From a virus, in IMG/VR virus record IMGVR_UViG_3300030616_000028, positions 1 through 55,412 of that record: a DNA stretch of 55,412 nt; one strand, written 5' to 3'. The notes beneath the pieces were generated by a model, which saw only the letters and a program-made list of their open reading frames with translations, ran no database searches and was not told the origin of the DNA. Position numbers and translations under genes: made by a program. This document shows, in pieces, positions 38,340 to 48,300 of the stretch. How positions within the stretch are numbered: position 1 is the stretch's first letter; each line of letters starts with the position of its first letter.

Positions 38340-39221
38340 ATGCAGCCTCGCTTCCCGCTCTACATTCCATCGAAGGGACGGCACGAGTACCTCATCACAA
38401 TGAAGGCGCTCGACCGCATGCGCGTCCCCTATCGCGTCGTCGTCGAGCCGCAAGAGGCGGAGGCGTACGCGAAGGCACTCGGCGACGAGAGCAAGGTGCT
38501 CGTGCTCGACATGGAGTACAAGCGCACCTACAAAACGTGCGCTACCGACGGCGACCAGATGAGGACCGGCGCGGGCGCTGCACGGAACTTCATTTGGGAC
38601 CATGCGATCTCCGAAGGTCACGAGTGGCACTGGGTCATGGATGACAACATTCGGAAGTTCTACCGGACGTGGAAGAATCGCCAGGTCGCCCTCGGCGACG
38701 GCACGGGCTTCCGCTTGATGGAGGACTTCTGCCTTCGCTACGAGAACATCGCGATGGCTGGCCCAAACTACTTCATGTTCGTGCCTCGCAAGGTGAAGGT
38801 CGGCCCCGTCGTTTTCAACACGCGGATCTACTCGTGCAACCTCATTCGGAACGACGTCCCGTTCCGCTGGCGCGGGAGGTACAACGAGGACACGATCCTG
38901 TCGCTCGACATGCTGAAGGCGGGGTGGTGCACAGCGCAGTTCAACGCCTTCCTTCAGGAGAAGCTACGCACGCAGTTGGTGAAGGGCGGCAACACGGAGG
39001 AAATCTACGGCGGCGGCACGTTGCCCAAGTCGCAGATGTTGGTCGACCAGCACCCCGACGTCGCGCGCCTCCAGTGGAGGTTCGGGAGGCACCATCACTA
39101 CGTCGACTATCGGCCGTTCAAGAGGAACAAGCTGCGGCGGAAACCAGACGCGGAGATCCCCGAGGGGACGCACGACTACGGCATGCGTCTGGTGCCTCGG
39201 GAAGTAGCGGAGAATCGGTGA
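38340..39221 (+). CDS. TAGT/GREB1-like glycosyltransferase (TET-associated type)
   Basis: 293 residues. PLYIPSKGRHEYLITMKALD at the start, VVVEPQEAEAYAKAL, GAARNFIWDHA (R82, N83) and HWVMDDNIRKFYRT with D101-D102-N103 are the landmarks of the TAGT family: a GT-A-like fold with a D-D-N metal site. Members are found with TET/JBP oxygenases in phages and are predicted to glycosylate hydroxymethylated bases. No TET-like gene is visible in the window, so the acceptor base is open. It directly precedes terL with a 4-base overlap. Confidence 0.7.
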   Translation: MQPRFPLYIPSKGRHEYLITMKALDRMRVPYRVVVEPQEAEAYAKALGDESKVLVLDMEYKRTYKTCATDGDQMRTGAGAARNFIWDHAISEGHEWHWVMDDNIRKFYRTWKNRQVALGDGTGFRLMEDFCLRYENIAMAGPNYFMFVPRKVKVGPVVFNTRIYSCNLIRNDVPFRWRGRYNEDTILSLDMLKAGWCTAQFNAFLQEKLRTQLVKGGNTEEIYGGGTLPKSQMLVDQHPDVARLQWRFGRHHHYVDYRPFKRNKLRRKPDAEIPEGTHDYGMRLVPREVAENR

Positions 39222-40834
39222 ACGCGGTAGCCCAGGATGCGGAGGTCGCGCCGAGTCTTTCTCGGCAGTACGCGCCTCCTCGGGGACACCTCCCGAGGAT
39301 CACTCGGGCCTCGTACCTTGAGACCAAATCCCGTTCGAAGCTCATCGAGAGGGCCGAAGCACTACGAAGGCGGCAGATCGAGAAAGCGAGGGAGTCGGCG
39401 TCGGCGTTCATGGAGTACTGCTTCGTCGACGAGGCTGACGGCTCCCCGTACAAGCAGCAGTGGTTCCACGACGAGTGGCACCACGCCTGGGACCGCTACC
39501 AGCGCGTGATGGTCATCGCGCCTCGCGACCACGCGAAGACGAGCAACGTCGTCGGTCGGACCATCTGGGAGCTGGGGAACAATCCGAACCTCCGAGTCAA
39601 GATTGTCTGCGCCTCCGACGGCCGTGCGAAGGAGAGGCTGTTCGAAGTAGACCAGCACATCAGGACGAACCCCCGCGTCCTCGAAGTGTTCCCTCACCTC
39701 CTCCCCGATCCAGACGCACCGTGGAACGCACACCGCCTGGTCCTCCGGCGGACGGCGCGGCACAGAGACGCATCGGTCGAAGCTCTCGGTATCACCTCGA
39801 CGGCAACGGGCGGTCGTGCGGACCTCCTCATCGCGGACGACGTCGTGGACCGCCGCAACGCGCTGTCCTTCCCCGCGCTCCGTGAGCAGATCAAACAGGC
39901 GTGGCGATCGGACTGGACGAACCTCCTCGAGCCGGACTCCCGCGTCTGGTACATCTGCACACTTTGGTCGCCGTCGGACCTCTCGCACGAGCTGATGGAG
40001 AACAAGGCCTATCGGGTCCTTCGGTACGACATCGATGACGACTTCGGCTCCATCTGGCCGGCGAAGTGGAGCGAGTACCATCTCCGCATGCGGTACGAGG
40101 AGATTGGGAGCATCGAATTCAACCGCGCGTTCCGCAACCAGGCCATCGACACGGAGTCGGCGCTCGTGCAGCCAGAGTGGTTCGCCTTCGCGGACCTCCG
40201 CGAGGACAAGCGGTTCGCTGAGATCATCGAGAGCGAGGCGGCGATCTTCCTCACCTCCTACGACCCCGCGGGGACGCCGAACCCGAGGGCGAAGAAGAAC
40301 AACGACCAGGACTTCACGGGCGCTTGCATCGGCGCGGTAGACCGGGAGCAGGGGAACGTCTACATCGTCGACGCATGGCACGAGCGCATGAGCGTCAAGG
40401 CACTCGCGGACAGGATCTTTGCGGAGGCCCAAACCTACCAACCTTGGCAAGCTCTCATCGAGAAGGTGGGACTCGCAACGGTGGACGAGTGGGTCATAAA
40501 CGAGCACCCTGAGATGATGAGCCTCGTGAAGGTAACGAAGCCGCGTGTCTCGAAGCAGATGCGGCTCCTCGGCACGACCCCGTTGCTGGAGAAAGGCAAG
40601 ATCATTTTCTCCTCTCACCTTGACCCGAACGGGGAGCTGTTCGATGGGCGGCGCGGGTCCTTGGTGGACGAGCTGATTGAATTCCCGTTCGGGAAGCACG
40701 ACGACATGGTGGACGCGTTCTCTCAGATGATCGGTGCGGCCCGGGCGCACTTCCTTGACGTGGACGCTGACGGAGGTGAAGATGTACCAGAGATCCACTT
40801 CGGCGACGAGGGCGACGATGAGTACCCGTTCTGA
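39218..40834 (+). CDS. terL: terminase large subunit
   Basis: 538 residues from GTG 39218 (GTGA overlap). The ATPase half has VMVIAPRDHAKTSNV (Walker A variant, about 97-111) and ADLLIADDVVD (Walker B, about 201-211). The RNase H-like nuclease half has LTSYDPAGTPNP with the first metal-binding aspartate and GKHDDMVDAFSQ near 494 with the last. TerL cuts concatemeric DNA and drives packaging into the prohead. The long N-terminus (~80 residues before the ATPase) is polar. Packaging strategy cannot be deduced. Confidence 0.92.
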   Translation: MNAVAQDAEVAPSLSRQYAPPRGHLPRITRASYLETKSRSKLIERAEALRRRQIEKARESASAFMEYCFVDEADGSPYKQQWFHDEWHHAWDRYQRVMVIAPRDHAKTSNVVGRTIWELGNNPNLRVKIVCASDGRAKERLFEVDQHIRTNPRVLEVFPHLLPDPDAPWNAHRLVLRRTARHRDASVEALGITSTATGGRADLLIADDVVDRRNALSFPALREQIKQAWRSDWTNLLEPDSRVWYICTLWSPSDLSHELMENKAYRVLRYDIDDDFGSIWPAKWSEYHLRMRYEEIGSIEFNRAFRNQAIDTESALVQPEWFAFADLREDKRFAEIIESEAAIFLTSYDPAGTPNPRAKKNNDQDFTGACIGAVDREQGNVYIVDAWHERMSVKALADRIFAEAQTYQPWQALIEKVGLATVDEWVINEHPEMMSLVKVTKPRVSKQMRLLGTTPLLEKGKIIFSSHLDPNGELFDGRRGSLVDELIEFPFGKHDDMVDAFSQMIGAARAHFLDVDADGGEDVPEIHFGDEGDDEYPF

Positions 40835-41441
40835 GCCAGCGACGCTCGTGGACGTCGACACGGGTTCGGCGTTCCGCAGGCACGAAACAGATGACGCGGT
40901 CATCACGACCGAGGTCATTCCCCACCCGCTGCGACAGCTCTCCGACGCGGCCTTCGTCTCGCTGAAGGAAGTCGAGGTCGGAGTGAACGACGAGGGGTGG
41001 GAGGAGGTGCTCGGGCTGCGGCTCACGATCCCTGGCGGCTGCGAGCTTGACGTAGACCCGGCCGAGCTCGAGCGGGCGCTGGAGGACATCGAGGATTGCG
41101 ACACGGATTGGGAGGACGCGATCACGAAGCGGCCCGATCTGTTCGGGCTGCGGCCACGCGACGACCAGGACGCTCGGTTCGACCTCCTCGTGCCGTGTGT
41201 CCTCAACGACGTGGACCTCCCGGTCGCATCGGTCCTCGTGAGCCTCCGCTCGCTGCGGGAGAACTTCCAGCGGATCGAGATCGGGGACGGGCGCAGCGCG
41301 AAGGTGACCGACAAGGAGAAGCGGCCCCCGTCGACGTGCCGGCACGACATCTCGAAGGGTGGTGAGCGGGGCTGCCGCGGCTGCCTTCGGCGCATGTGGA
41401 TGGTCCGTCACGCGGCACGGGAGGAGCGAGATGAGCAGTAG
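40818..41441 (+). CDS. unknown protein between terminase and portal
   Basis: 207 residues; it begins 17 bases before the end of terL. Beta/alpha-like text (AFVSLKEVEVGVNDEGWEEV, LGLRLTIPGGCELDVD) and a terminal cysteine group (STCRHDISKGGERGCRGCLR) that may bind zinc. No family recognised. Confidence 0.5.
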   Translation: MSTRSEPATLVDVDTGSAFRRHETDDAVITTEVIPHPLRQLSDAAFVSLKEVEVGVNDEGWEEVLGLRLTIPGGCELDVDPAELERALEDIEDCDTDWEDAITKRPDLFGLRPRDDQDARFDLLVPCVLNDVDLPVASVLVSLRSLRENFQRIEIGDGRSAKVTDKEKRPPSTCRHDISKGGERGCRGCLRRMWMVRHAAREERDEQ

Positions 41442-41973
41442 CGAGAAGAAGGCCTCGCCGCCACGCGTGCGGCTTGCGAAGCACATCGACCTGACGAAGG
41501 CGAAGCCGGGGTGTCGGAAGTGCAACGGCCGAGGGATCACGGGCTACCGCCGCGCCGACCTCGGTGACGGAGAGGGAGAGCGGCAGATCCCCATCATCTG
41601 TCGCTGCGTCACGCGGGGAGGAGGAGTCGCGCCAGACGAGCTCGACCGTGTCCTCGCAGAGGCGAAGAAGTACATCGACGACGGGACCTTCCACGAGCAT
41701 GTCCTCGCGGACTTCCACGCGGCCCCGGACGAGCAGAAGCCGCGCATCGTTGCCGCCTTCCTCCGCGACCAGGTCGACGAGCGGAAAGCTCCCGAGTCGA
41801 AGGAGGCGATCGAGAAGGTGCTCGACCTGATGCAGCGGCGCAAGGATTGGCAAGACCTACGAGTGGCCGCGACGCGGATCTTGATGAGGGAGGCGTCGGA
41901 CCCGCTCGCTTCGGATGAGTCGAGGGACCTGGCACAACGCGCGATGGTGAAGGCCCGCGCGAGCATGAACTGA
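41431..41973 (+). CDS. unknown protein with DnaJ-type zinc motif
   Basis: 180 residues, overlapping its upstream neighbour. GCRKCNGRGITGYRRADLGD...PIICRCV at about 27-60 carries a CxxCxGxG plus CxC, like one zinc module of DnaJ. The rest is helical (APDEQKPRIVAAFLRDQVDE, LMQRRKDWQDLRVAATRIL). A packaging or head-assembly accessory role is possible from position only. Confidence 0.5.
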   Translation: MSSSEKKASPPRVRLAKHIDLTKAKPGCRKCNGRGITGYRRADLGDGEGERQIPIICRCVTRGGGVAPDELDRVLAEAKKYIDDGTFHEHVLADFHAAPDEQKPRIVAAFLRDQVDERKAPESKEAIEKVLDLMQRRKDWQDLRVAATRILMREASDPLASDESRDLAQRAMVKARASMN

Positions 41974-41985
41974 GAGGAGAGGCAA

Positions 41986-42303
41986 ATGGCATTCCCCGAG
42001 ATCAGAGTCTACGAGTTTGACGAGAACCCCGCTGGGTCGCTACCGCTCGGAGCAGGGCACGAGCACGACGTCCGGCAGATGTCGGAGAAGGGATACGAGT
42101 TCGAGACTGCTGTCGGCTGCGCGGCGGTCTTCACGCTCGAAGGTTCCGTGAGCGGCAACGTGTGGTCCGCAATCCAGGCTGGCCTCGGCGCCGCCGATGC
42201 CCAGGGAACGATCCCCGCGCACTACAACTACGTCCGCGTCAACGGGACGGCCGCAGGAGTCTTGAACGGCGCACGGCTCCGCATCGCCGGCAAGGTCCTC
42301 TGA
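41986..42303 (+). CDS. small conserved-looking protein upstream of the portal
   Basis: 105 residues behind GAGAGGAGAGG. It is beta-rich with balanced turns (EIRVYEFDENPAGSLPLGAG, GYEFETAVGCAAVFTLEGSV, VRVNGTAAGVLNGARLRIAG). Its fold could suit a head-decoration or joining role, but no family is recognised. It overlaps the portal gene by one base. Confidence 0.45.
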   Translation: MAFPEIRVYEFDENPAGSLPLGAGHEHDVRQMSEKGYEFETAVGCAAVFTLEGSVSGNVWSAIQAGLGAADAQGTIPAHYNYVRVNGTAAGVLNGARLRIAGKVL

Positions 42304-44252
42304 TGCCGGGAGCCGCGAAAAAGGGCAAGAGTGACCAAGGGCGGGGAGGGGCAGACCTCCGCACGCTCTTGGCCAAGGCAGCGGTGATGACCGGCCGGGA
42401 GATCGACGAGTCGGCCGCACTCGTCGCCATGAATTCGCGCCGCGAGGTCTACGGCAGTGAGGGAGCGGTGGAGCCTCCGTACGACCCCGAGTCGCTCCTC
42501 AACTACATCGAGTTGACCCCGCACCTCGCCCCGAATATCGCGGCCTACCAGACCAACGTCGAGGGCTACGGATACCAGGCGCTCGCCATCGAGTCGTGGA
42601 TGGATGACCTCGACAGTGAGGAGGCGTGGGAGGCCGTCCGCAACGCGCTCCAGATCGAGCGGTGGGCCGAGGAGGAGGAGGCCGCGCTCGAGAGCGGTGA
42701 GGCCGAGAAGCAGGACGAAGCGGAGGGCGAGCCAGACGACACGGAGACCGACCCCGATCTCGACGGGGAGGGAGGCACCCCTGTCGACGACGAAGACGGC
42801 GAGGTGACCGACGAGGAGGTCGAGGCCGTAATCGAGAAGCTGAAGGTCCAACTACGGCGCGAGCAGTTCATATTCGAGGCGTTCTTCAAGAACTGCTGCT
42901 CGACGATGAGCTTTATCAAGCTGCGGCGGATCACGCGCTACGACATCGAGGGCCACGGCTGGGGTGCCTGGGAGATGCTGAACGACGGCTACGGCCGGCT
43001 CAAGCGGCTCAACTACATCCCCGGCTACACGGTGCGCCCGCTGCGTGACGAGGGCGAGCTGGTGGAGGTCACGGAACCCGATCCCGTGACGCCTCTTTCG
43101 GAGGGGCGCGAGGTCACGGTCCACCGTCGCTTCCGCCGCTATGTGCAGATCGTCGGCGACCGCAAGTCGTTCTTCAAGTCGCCGGGAGATCCGCGCGTCA
43201 TCAGCCGCACGACGGGAAAGGTCTACGACTCCATCCAGGAGATGCGCAAGCCGCAGGACCAGGACGGCGAGGGCAAGGATGCGAAGGAGGCGACTGAGCT
43301 GATCTACATCCCTCTGCACGACCCTCGAACGCCGTGTCCTCCTCCGCGATGGATCGGGAACCTGCTCGCCGTGCTAGGCGTACGCGAGGCTGACGAAACC
43401 AATTTCTTCTACCTCGACTCGTCAGCTATCCCTCCGGGCATCCTGTTCGTCGCAGGCGGGAAGGTCCCACGCGACATGAAGGACAGGCTCGAGCAGCGCA
43501 TGACCCAGGAGTTCGGAGGGAGCGAGAACCGGCACAAGATCCTCGTCGTCGAGGCGCACCCCATGAAGGCGGCGAAGAACGACGACCGCACGCTGATGCC
43601 GACGCTCGAATTTGAGTCGCTGCGGGACGCGCACCAGAACGACGCCACCTTCACCAACTACGACGAGCGCAGCGCGGATCGGATCGGTGCATCCTTCCGC
43701 CTTCCTCCGATGCTGCGCGGGTACACGCCGAAGAACCTCAACCGCGCCACCGCGGTCGCTGCCCTGGCCTTCGCCGAGCAGCAGGTCTTCGAGCCAGAGC
43801 GCGAGGACATCGACTGGGTGGTGAACAAGTACATCATGCCGCGCATCGGGGTCGTGCTGCACAAGTTCCGCAGCAACTCACCGCCGACTCGTAGCCCGGA
43901 GGAAATCGCCGAGCTCATCAAGGTCGCGGCGCCGCACGGCGGCTTCCTCCCGCACGAGATCCGCTCGCTGCTCGCGGACGCGCTCAACCGCTCCCTCGCC
44001 AAGGTCGAGGAGGAGTGGTCGCGCTGGCCGATGCCGATGACCCTGGCCGGGATCGGGGAGGGCGGCATGGTCACCCCCGACGAGAGCGACGAGGAGCGCA
44101 CGGCCTCCCTCGCGGAGCTGACGGCTCGGGTCGAGCAGATGCAGACGCGGGTCGAGACGATCCTCACCGAGGAGCTTCGTTCGGCAGGGTTCGACATGGA
44201 CGTCAAGGCCTCGCTCAAGGATCTCGACGAGCTGGAGGTCGAGGATGAGTAG
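42303..44252 (+). CDS. portal protein (PBSX/Mu-type)
   Basis: 649 residues. Portal landmarks: PPYDPESLLNYIELTPHLAP near the start, YNVEGYGY-like TNVEGYGY, GHGWGAWEMLNDGYGRLKRL, LIYIPLHDPRTP, NFFYLDSSAIPPGILFVAGG, FGGSENRHKILVVEAHPM, DERSADRIGASFRLPPMLRG and a C-terminal coiled coil (LAELTARVEQMQTRVETIL). The dodecameric portal is the DNA gate of the head. An acidic insertion at about 118-165 is unusual for the family. Order terL, portal, MuF, protease, capsid is canonical. Confidence 0.9.
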   Translation: MPGAAKKGKSDQGRGGADLRTLLAKAAVMTGREIDESAALVAMNSRREVYGSEGAVEPPYDPESLLNYIELTPHLAPNIAAYQTNVEGYGYQALAIESWMDDLDSEEAWEAVRNALQIERWAEEEEAALESGEAEKQDEAEGEPDDTETDPDLDGEGGTPVDDEDGEVTDEEVEAVIEKLKVQLRREQFIFEAFFKNCCSTMSFIKLRRITRYDIEGHGWGAWEMLNDGYGRLKRLNYIPGYTVRPLRDEGELVEVTEPDPVTPLSEGREVTVHRRFRRYVQIVGDRKSFFKSPGDPRVISRTTGKVYDSIQEMRKPQDQDGEGKDAKEATELIYIPLHDPRTPCPPPRWIGNLLAVLGVREADETNFFYLDSSAIPPGILFVAGGKVPRDMKDRLEQRMTQEFGGSENRHKILVVEAHPMKAAKNDDRTLMPTLEFESLRDAHQNDATFTNYDERSADRIGASFRLPPMLRGYTPKNLNRATAVAALAFAEQQVFEPEREDIDWVVNKYIMPRIGVVLHKFRSNSPPTRSPEEIAELIKVAAPHGGFLPHEIRSLLADALNRSLAKVEEEWSRWPMPMTLAGIGEGGMVTPDESDEERTASLAELTARVEQMQTRVETILTEELRSAGFDMDVKASLKDLDELEVEDE

Positions 44253-44490
44253 CGGCCTGTTCAAGACCGACGAGAGCATCGCCGTCGGCTCGTACTGGAT
44301 CAACCTCGCGCTCGACGAGGACGGGACCCCGCACCCGATGCGGCGCGTCCGCGTGGAGTCCATCGACAACACGGGGATCATTCGGGTCGTCTCTGGCATC
44401 AGCGGCCTCGGTGGGATGGAGCGGTACGTCTCGGCCGAGACTCTTCGACGCGAGTACCGCGCCGACCAGGAGGAGAACGATGGCAGGTGA
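44245..44490 (+). CDS. unknown 81-residue protein
   Basis: It overlaps the portal by 8 bases and the next gene by 11. Beta-rich (GSYWINLALDEDGTPHPMRR, VRVESIDNTGIIRVVSGI), SH3-like in rhythm. A head-associated role is inferred from position only. Confidence 0.45.
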   Translation: MSSGLFKTDESIAVGSYWINLALDEDGTPHPMRRVRVESIDNTGIIRVVSGISGLGGMERYVSAETLRREYRADQEENDGR

Positions 44491-45001
44491 AGCCAACTTT
44501 TTCCCCGACGAGATACCGTCCATCACGGTCCCGTTGCCGTTGCCGATCCCGGTCCCGCGCCAGCCCGACCTCACGGAGTTGACCTTCACCTTCGCGAAGA
44601 TCACGGAGCGGCAGTACGGAGGCGGGGAGGGACCCGACACGATGGCGGCTGCGGAGTACGAGGCGACGTGCGAGGTAGACACGATCCGATCCGGCGTCCT
44701 CGCGAACGTCAAGACCGGGAAGGTGGAAACCGCGCTCGGGCTAATCGTCAACTCGGCCGCGAAGTACGCCGCGCTCATCTACGCCTACCAGAAGCAGGAC
44801 CCACCGCAGCCTGTACCGCCGAACCCCGGCGCGTTCTCTCCGCTCTCCTCCTACGCGCTGACGACGCTCGACGGCACGGCTGCGTACCGTGGTTTCTGTG
44901 CGGGCATCCACTCCCTCGATCCCGACCTCGTCGCGACCGTCGATGTCGAGTTCGGGCCGCTGTGGTCGAAGGGCGGCAGAGGAGGAGGTGAGGAACGATG
45001 A
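44480..45001 (+). CDS. unknown 173-residue protein in the head module
   Basis: ATG within the end of the previous gene. A Pro-rich beta N-terminus (SITVPLPLPIPVPRQPDLTE) then a helical region (GVLANVKTGKVETALGLIVN, SAAKYAALIYAYQK). Overlaps the next gene by ATGA. No family recognised. Confidence 0.45.
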   Translation: MAGEANFFPDEIPSITVPLPLPIPVPRQPDLTELTFTFAKITERQYGGGEGPDTMAAAEYEATCEVDTIRSGVLANVKTGKVETALGLIVNSAAKYAALIYAYQKQDPPQPVPPNPGAFSPLSSYALTTLDGTAAYRGFCAGIHSLDPDLVATVDVEFGPLWSKGGRGGGEER

Positions 45002-45363
45002 GTGAGTGGTACGACGGCCCGTACAAGGTGCTCGATGGGGTCGACCAAATGGCTCGTCGTCCGAGGCCTGGTCGCGGGGACATCATCGCGCATCGGAGCG
45101 GCGCTCTCGTCCTCCGTTGCCCCGCGTGCAATGCTCTCCAGTTCACACGCGGCACGGTCTTCAACGCGAAGGAGTCACCGACCATCGACCGCCCGATCCA
45201 TTGCGGCTCGGGACACTGCCAGAAGTGCGGCGTCTGGTTCTCGATCAAGAACGGCCGCGCGCTCCCTGCCAAGGCCCCGGAGAAGACGAAGCTGAAGATC
45301 CCCGAGAAGCTCGCACGCGCCGGTGTGCACGAGGCCCCACCGCGCCCCGAACCAGAGAGCTGA
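44998..45363 (+). CDS. zinc-ribbon protein in the head module
   Basis: 121 residues. VLRCPACNALQFTRGTVFNA and HCGSGHCQKCGVWFSIKNGR form a probable zinc ribbon; the C-terminus is basic and Pro-rich. It precedes the MuF-like gene with a one-base overlap (TGATG). Function unknown. Confidence 0.5.
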   Translation: MSEWYDGPYKVLDGVDQMARRPRPGRGDIIAHRSGALVLRCPACNALQFTRGTVFNAKESPTIDRPIHCGSGHCQKCGVWFSIKNGRALPAKAPEKTKLKIPEKLARAGVHEAPPRPEPES

Positions 45364-48300
45364 TGCTCGCGCCGTACTCCACTCCCGCCTCGGGCTTTAT
45401 GTCGCTCGAGCCGATAGCGGACCTCGGGGAGGACGCAGTCGTCGCGCTCTGGCGAGCAGGAGTGCGGAGAGGCTCGCCCCCGGCCCGGGCAGAGGGCCGC
45501 GCACTCCTCATCAACGCTCCTTCGGGGCCGAAAGCGGTCAGGCTTTCACGGAGCAGCCTCCAGGAGGCGCGGAGGGAGGCGGTCAAGGCTCTGCCCTATG
45601 GGGAGGTCATACTGCTCGAAGCTACGGCCAGGGCGAGGTGTACGCTTTTCAGGCGAGTAGAGGTCATCGAGGCTTTCAGACAGGGAGATGAGCCGGCACA
45701 CGCCGAACTCGTTGGGTCATCGGGCCTCATCATCAAGAAGGCCCTCTCGCCCGCGGACCCGGTCGACAACCGCATCATTTCCGAGAGGCTAGCGAGCCAG
45801 CTCCAGCACGCCGAGCGCAAGGTCTTCAAGCCGATGCTCGACGACTACCTGAAGAAGCGGAAGATCGATTGGGGGAGTCTCGACTCGCGCGGGATCAGCA
45901 GGGAGTTGAACGCGGTCCGCACGGACATGCACAAGATGATGGGCGGCGCAGCGACGAAGGCCATGCCGACGTGGAAGACGAGCATCGAGACGACGCTGAA
46001 GGGAGTCCACAAGGCAACGCGCCAGGCAATCCGCGACAACTTCCTTCCGAGCGTCGGGATCTCCCTCGACCAGCCCGACCTCCGCGCGATCCAAGCAGTC
46101 GCGGACCAGAGCGGTTGGTGGATGCGGGACGCTGCCGGGAGGAGGTCTACGACGCTGACGAACCAGGGTCGCGCCATCGTGCAGCAAGGACTCAAGGACG
46201 GCCTCGGGAGGAACGAGATCGGGCGTGCGCTCCAGCGAGGACTTCCGCAGGCGTACCAGCGCATGGGCCAGCACTACTTCAACACGGTCGCGGCCGCGGC
46301 GGTGAACCGCGGGCGGTCGTGGTCGGAGGTGAGCGGCTACATCGAAGTCGGTATCGAGCAGCTCGAGGTGATGGCGGTCATCGACGAGCGCACGACGGAG
46401 ATCTGCCGGTGCCTCGATGGGACCATCGTCGAGACGCGCGTAGTCAGCCAGCAGCTCGTAGGAGCTATGAACGTCGCGGACCCCGAGGACATCAGGACCG
46501 CTGCGCCGTTCCTCAAGGAGGTCGTGAACCCCAACACGGGGGTCAAGAGTATCGTCTCGGCAGGGAGCGGCGCGAAGATCGCAGACGTAGTGAGGAGCGG
46601 CTACGGACGCGCCGATGACCGCGGGCAATTCAACTCGTACCTTCAGAACAAGGACCTCGCCCAGCAGAACATCGGGGTGCCTCCGTACCACCATCTCTGT
46701 CGGTCGTGGACCGTGCCGATCAGCTCGACGGTCTCCGTGCCGAGGGGACAGGTGCCGAGAGCGATGGGGCCAGGCACACCGCCGAGGATCGGAGGACCGC
46801 CGAAGCCGCCCAAGGCACCGAAGCGGCCGAAGCCTCTCACCCCGCTTCCCTCGACGCCGCAGACGGGGTTGGCTCCGTCGCGACCGATCCAGGGTGTCCC
46901 CCGAGGGACGCCGAGCAACCCTGCCCTGGTCGGGCGCGAGCCGGACCCAGATCTGTACCCGTTCCCTGCGGACTTCCTCGAGGCCCAAGCACCGCCTGGA
47001 ATGGTGTCTCAGCTACGCTCTGGGAGGACGACGTTGAAGCAGGGCGACGTTGCGCTGTTCCGTCCCTACCAGACGGACGCTGCGACCGCGAGAATACGCG
47101 CGAGCTCGAAGTCATGGATGCGGGTATCGGAACCACCCGGAGGGTATGCTCGGCTCGTCCGCGAGGGGAGGCTGTACGACAACATCTCGAAGCAGCTGAA
47201 GGTCGTGACCAACGACGTCGGCGTCGCGCTCAACGTCAAGGTGGCGAACTCGGAGTTGATGCGCGAAGTGGTCCTCGCCGAGGCGAAGGTCGCTGGCGGC
47301 GTCCGCGTCTACAACGTGCGAGAGCTACAGCTCAACAAGCAGCGATTCTTGCGGTTCGATCACAACAAGAAACGGGCCGCGAAGTCGGGCCTCGATAAGC
47401 TCCGTCGCGCGAAGACGCCGAAGGACATCGAGGCGGCGTTCCAGCAGCTTGAGAAAAAGGGATTCATGAGGCGCAGCGACAAGCCCGACCTCTGGTTGGG
47501 CGGGTCCTCTCCGCAGCCACTGGCGAGGCCTAAACCGAAGCCGCGCGTCGAGCCGAAGCCGAAGCCCAAACCGAAGCCGAAGCCGAAGCCCAAACCCTAC
47601 GAGCCGACCGTGCGCCCGAAGCCGAAGCCGACGACTACGGAGATCACACCGACAGGGCGGGTCGTAGCTCCGAAACCGAAGCCTCGCTCTCCGGCTGTCT
47701 CTCCCGCGGAGACGAAGCCCGGACTCCCTCCTGGGGTGAAGGCCAAGGACTATTCGGAATACGGCCTCGTCGAGGGAGAGCACCTAATCAAGCAGGTGTC
47801 GAAGCGCATCGAGATCGAGACGGCAAAGCTCGAGGAGTACATGGCCGCGCAGCGGGTGAAGATGGGGCGCGAGCTGACGAGGAAGGAAAAAGGCAAGGCC
47901 ATCAAGTCGTACTTCCGCGAGCAGCTTGGGAAGGACGCCACGCTGGCTGACGCCCAGCTCATCAGGCGGCAGACGCGAAGGCTATCGAGGCGCGACGCCG
48001 ACGCAGCGCGCAACCGCGCGTACCACGAGGTCAGGAGCGACAAGCACCCCTCGCTCCGTGATTATGTGAAGCCTGCCGAGTTTGAGATCATCGAGGGGCA
48101 AGAGTCGGTGAAGCTCTGGCAGAACGCGCTCGAATTCTACAGCCCTCGCGTACAGGCTGCACTACTCGAACAGAAGCTCCCGACGATCGTCACGCGGAGA
48201 GTCGCTGCGACCAGGAATGCCGGGGCGACGAACTTCGGTAGCGGAGGCCTCATCCAGATCGCCGGGAAGACGATCCGGCAGATGGAGCACCTCGCCAAGC

